Assembly (NCBI RefSeq): GCF_902167635.1
Contig: NZ_CABHMS010000002.1
Span: 868,001 to 932,000 of the forward strand
DNA: 64,000 bases
DNA from: Chitinophaga vietnamensis
GTDB lineage: Bacteria; Bacteroidota; Bacteroidia; Chitinophagales; Chitinophagaceae
Reading direction: 5' to 3'
Within the stretch, counting starts at the first letter, position 1, and each line of letters opens with the position of its first letter. A program made the position numbers and the translations under genes. The notes below the pieces were generated by a model, which did not search any database, had not been told where the DNA came from, and saw nothing but the letters and a program-made list of their open reading frames with translations. Below are positions 62,356 to 64,000 of this stretch, in pieces.

Positions 62356-63273
62356 TTAAAACCCCCAGCTGCGCATGGCCTTGAGGTCTTCTTTTGCGCT
62401 GGCCAATGGTGTTTTATCCTGATACGATTCCTGTTCAATGATGAAGTATTTGGTGCCGCCGGCTTGCAGGCCGAGCTTGATGATATCTTTCACGGGGATG
62501 ATGCCTTTGCCCAGTACGGTGCTTTCATAGCCGCCGCCCATCTCTCCTTTGCCGGAGGATTTAATTTCATCTTTCACATGCATCAGTTCAAAGCGGTTGG
62601 GATATTTTTTGAGGATATCCATCGCGATGCCGCCGGCGTGGTACATGTTACCGATATCCAGCTGTTGTGCTACCAGCGATGGATCGGTATTTTGAAGGAT
62701 CAGGTCGAAGAGCTTCCGGCCATTGAGTTCCGTGCTGAATTCAAAGTCGTGATTATGGTAGCCGAATTTCATGCCGGACTTTTTACAAAGTTCACCACAT
62801 TTATTGAAAACGTCCATGTATGTTTTGAAGTCGTCGTAAGTTTTGCGCAAACTTTCATCGAGCCATGGGCTGATCACATAGTGCTGGCCCATGGCGGCGG
62901 CATCTTCTACGGTATATTTCCATTCGTCGGTGAAATCTTTTTTAGCGGCATCCCAATGTTGCGGGCGCAGTACGGTATGACCACTCGGCATTTTGAGGCC
63001 GAGACCCTTGAGCAGTTTTTTAAATTCCGTGGTGGTATAGCCATAGAATTTGCGGTTCACATAGTTGGCATGTTCTACGGTGGTATAGCCCATGGCGGCG
63101 AGTTGTTTGAGGGTGCCGGCAGGGTCTTTCTTCATATCGTCGCGAACAGAATACAGTTGGATGCCAGTGATGCCTTTGCCTTTGAAGGCCGCCTGCAAGG
63201 TAGCCGGGAGCAATGCCGCGCCGCCGATGGCGAGGCTGCTGTACTTCAGAAAATTTCTTCTTGATTCATTCAT
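62356..63273 (-). CDS. Tat-exported sugar phosphate isomerase/epimerase (AP endonuclease 2-like TIM barrel)
   Basis: A 305-residue protein. The N-terminus MNESRRNFLKYSS is a Tat signal (RRxFLK) followed by a hydrophobic run and LQAAF. The mature TIM barrel includes GIQLYSVRDDMKK, YTTVEHANY, GYHNHDFEF and LDIGNMYHAG (metal ligands Glu, His, Asp), then LMHVKDE and IIEQES. Such xylose isomerase-like proteins epimerise sugars or act on inositols. The upstream ATG two codons earlier is possible. Its 3' end faces the DUF2961 gene, so both could serve carbohydrate use, but they are transcribed separately. Confidence 0.92.
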   Translation of the reverse strand: MNESRRNFLKYSSLAIGGAALLPATLQAAFKGKGITGIQLYSVRDDMKKDPAGTLKQLAAMGYTTVEHANYVNRKFYGYTTTEFKKLLKGLGLKMPSGHTVLRPQHWDAAKKDFTDEWKYTVEDAAAMGQHYVISPWLDESLRKTYDDFKTYMDVFNKCGELCKKSGMKFGYHNHDFEFSTELNGRKLFDLILQNTDPSLVAQQLDIGNMYHAGGIAMDILKKYPNRFELMHVKDEIKSSGKGEMGGGYESTVLGKGIIPVKDIIKLGLQAGGTKYFIIEQESYQDKTPLASAKEDLKAMRSWGF

Positions 63274-63368
63274 GAGCATGATAATTAAGATCGTGGAATT
63301 TATGATGGGTCGTTTACATCAGATTTAAATTTACGCATTAAGCGCCGGAATTGCAACCGGCAGGCAAT

Positions 63369-63392
63369 AAAAAAATCCCGTCTTTACGGGAT
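63369..63392 (-). terminator. Intrinsic terminator on the minus strand, no obvious gene
   Basis: ATCCCGT / ACGGGAT stem with a 4-base loop, followed on the minus strand by six T. It lies between the epimerase start and peptide gene 2, and no minus-strand gene ends just before it; it may insulate the epimerase promoter. Confidence 0.65.
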
Positions 63393-63456
63393 ATAAGGCA
63401 CGGGAAGAATGCAGTAAATTCAGTTATATTTTTAAACCCTGTAATACCCACTCACA

Positions 63457-63624
63457 ATGAAGCACACAAACAGCAAAAAACTGCAATTAGGAAAGATCAA
63501 AGTTGCCACCCTGAACCCTGCTGCCACTGCCAAGCAGCCTAATCAGTTCATTAGCAACTCCAGCTGCATGCACGTTTGCCCTACCATCTGCTCGCAGCGC
63601 TGCCCGACATTTGACTGCTTCTGA
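63457..63624 (+). CDS. Putative RiPP (class I lanthipeptide-like) precursor peptide 2
   Basis: A 55-residue peptide. Residues 9-19 (LQLGKIKVATL) match peptide 1 in register: L9, L11, K13, I14, K15, V16, L19, and also M1, K2, N5. After an Ala/Thr/Pro linker, the C-terminal core is Cys-rich: Cys37, 41, 45, 49 and 54, with nearby Ser33, 35, 36, 46 and Thr43, 51 that could be dehydrated and ring-closed. This is what one expects of a lanthipeptide precursor. The stop is 3 bp before the hairpin element. No LanB/LanC-type gene is within the window. Too short for routine gene calling. Confidence 0.7.
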   Translation: MKHTNSKKLQLGKIKVATLNPAATAKQPNQFISNSSCMHVCPTICSQRCPTFDCF

Positions 63625-63626
63625 GA

Positions 63627-63818
63627 CGCGAAGCTTGTCTTGCTCAGGATTATTTTGATTGAAAGGATTACCATGATTTTTTTTGCAGGATTAATAAGGA
63701 TTAAGAAAGGATTCGCGAAGATCTACCCGAAAATCTTTTTTAATCCTTATTAATCCTGCAAAAAAAAATCATGGTAATCCTTTCAATCAAAATAATCCTG
63801 AGCAAGACAAGCTTCGCG
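63627..63818. repeat. 192-bp hairpin element, copy B
   Basis: Same element as 60883-61072 but inverted: its 35-bp core (63705-63739) is the exact reverse complement of copy A's. Arm ends read CGCGAAGCTTGTCTTGCTC, and the matching changes occur in both arms, so pairing is preserved. Starts three bases after the peptide stop. No ORF inside. Confidence 0.92.
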
Positions 63819-63874
63819 TTTTGTAATTTAAACGCACTGTATTATTTTCACTATGCGTTTAACTGATACTGCCT

Positions 63875-64000
63875 TTGCTCCACGATAATGAAAAGGATCT
63901 GTTGCTCTCCATTGCCAACGGAGATGAGCGATGCTTCCAGGTGCTTGTAACAAGGCACTGGCCGCAGGTGTATGGCACCGCCCTCCGGCTTACGCGCTCG
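63875..64000 (+). CDS. ECF RNA polymerase sigma factor, 5' partial
   Basis: The first 42 codons run to the window end. The frame reads LLHDNEKDLLLSIANGDERC, then FQVLVTRHWPQVYGTALRLT, matching sigma-70 region 2 of FecI-like factors (compare the 6372-6965 gene). A stop lies shortly upstream in frame and no ATG is present, so a TTG start is proposed, as for the other FecI-like gene. An operon with FecR and SusC may follow beyond the window. Confidence 0.8.
   Translation, partial: MLHDNEKDLLLSIANGDERCFQVLVTRHWPQVYGTALRLTRS

Overview
The window looks like chromosomal DNA of a Chitinophaga-like member of the Bacteroidota. The evidence is a FecI/FecR/SusC/SusD operon, PorP/SprF and OmpA partners of the type IX secretion system (T9SS), a gliding-motility-type C-terminal domain, TAnnTTTG promoter boxes, and AT-rich gaps between compact operons. 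No rRNA or tRNA gene was seen. All assignments were made by reading the sequence; nothing was searched.

Layout. 45-2909 (minus strand) is an accessory, mobile-element-like block: a P-loop ATPase, a replication/HTH-type protein, an excisionase-like HTH protein and an uncharacterised protein. 3093-5530 is an AT-rich insert bounded by two identical 68-bp direct repeats. One repeat is the 3' end of the secreted-protein gene at 5486-6154. The insert carries a metalloprotease-like lipoprotein, interrupted by an in-frame stop, and a small secreted protein. 6372-16459 is a nutrient-uptake operon: ECF sigma, anti-sigma, SusC, SusD, DUF4843-like and PKD-like lipoproteins, and a TlpA-like thioredoxin. 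16658-20335 is a convergent histidine kinase/response regulator pair. 20708-45740 is a giant-adhesin operon: one 7376-residue protein with a beta-helix, six LamG/DUF8202-like modules, about 31 Calx-beta units, DUF11 domains and a type B T9SS C-terminal domain, followed by its likely PorP/SprF and OmpA/PorE-like partners.

45927-63624 holds small, mostly metabolic or regulatory units: an MBL hydrolase, a DHFR-like reductase, a DUF4157 (eCIS-core) metalloprotease-like protein, a berberine-bridge-like FAD oxidase, a cupin, an alpha/beta hydrolase with an ECF sigma factor and a membrane protein, a Cys-rich metalloprotease, a beta-helix lipoprotein, a MarR regulator with a divergent membrane protein, a CatA-like acetyltransferase with a HAD hydrolase, a Crp/Fnr regulator, a DUF2961/GH172-like enzyme and a Tat-type sugar isomerase. 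The window ends inside another ECF sigma factor gene.

The most novel signals are small or non-coding. Two unlinked short peptide genes (47 and 55 residues) share a leader motif in the same register (LxLxKIKVxxL) and have Cys/Ser/Thr-containing tails, as expected for lanthipeptide-like RiPP precursors. A 190-bp hairpin element occurs twice in opposite orientation; where the copies differ, the changes are matched on both arms. There are also a 42-bp perfect palindrome, a 51-bp tandem repeat with nested palindromes, and two REP-like elements.
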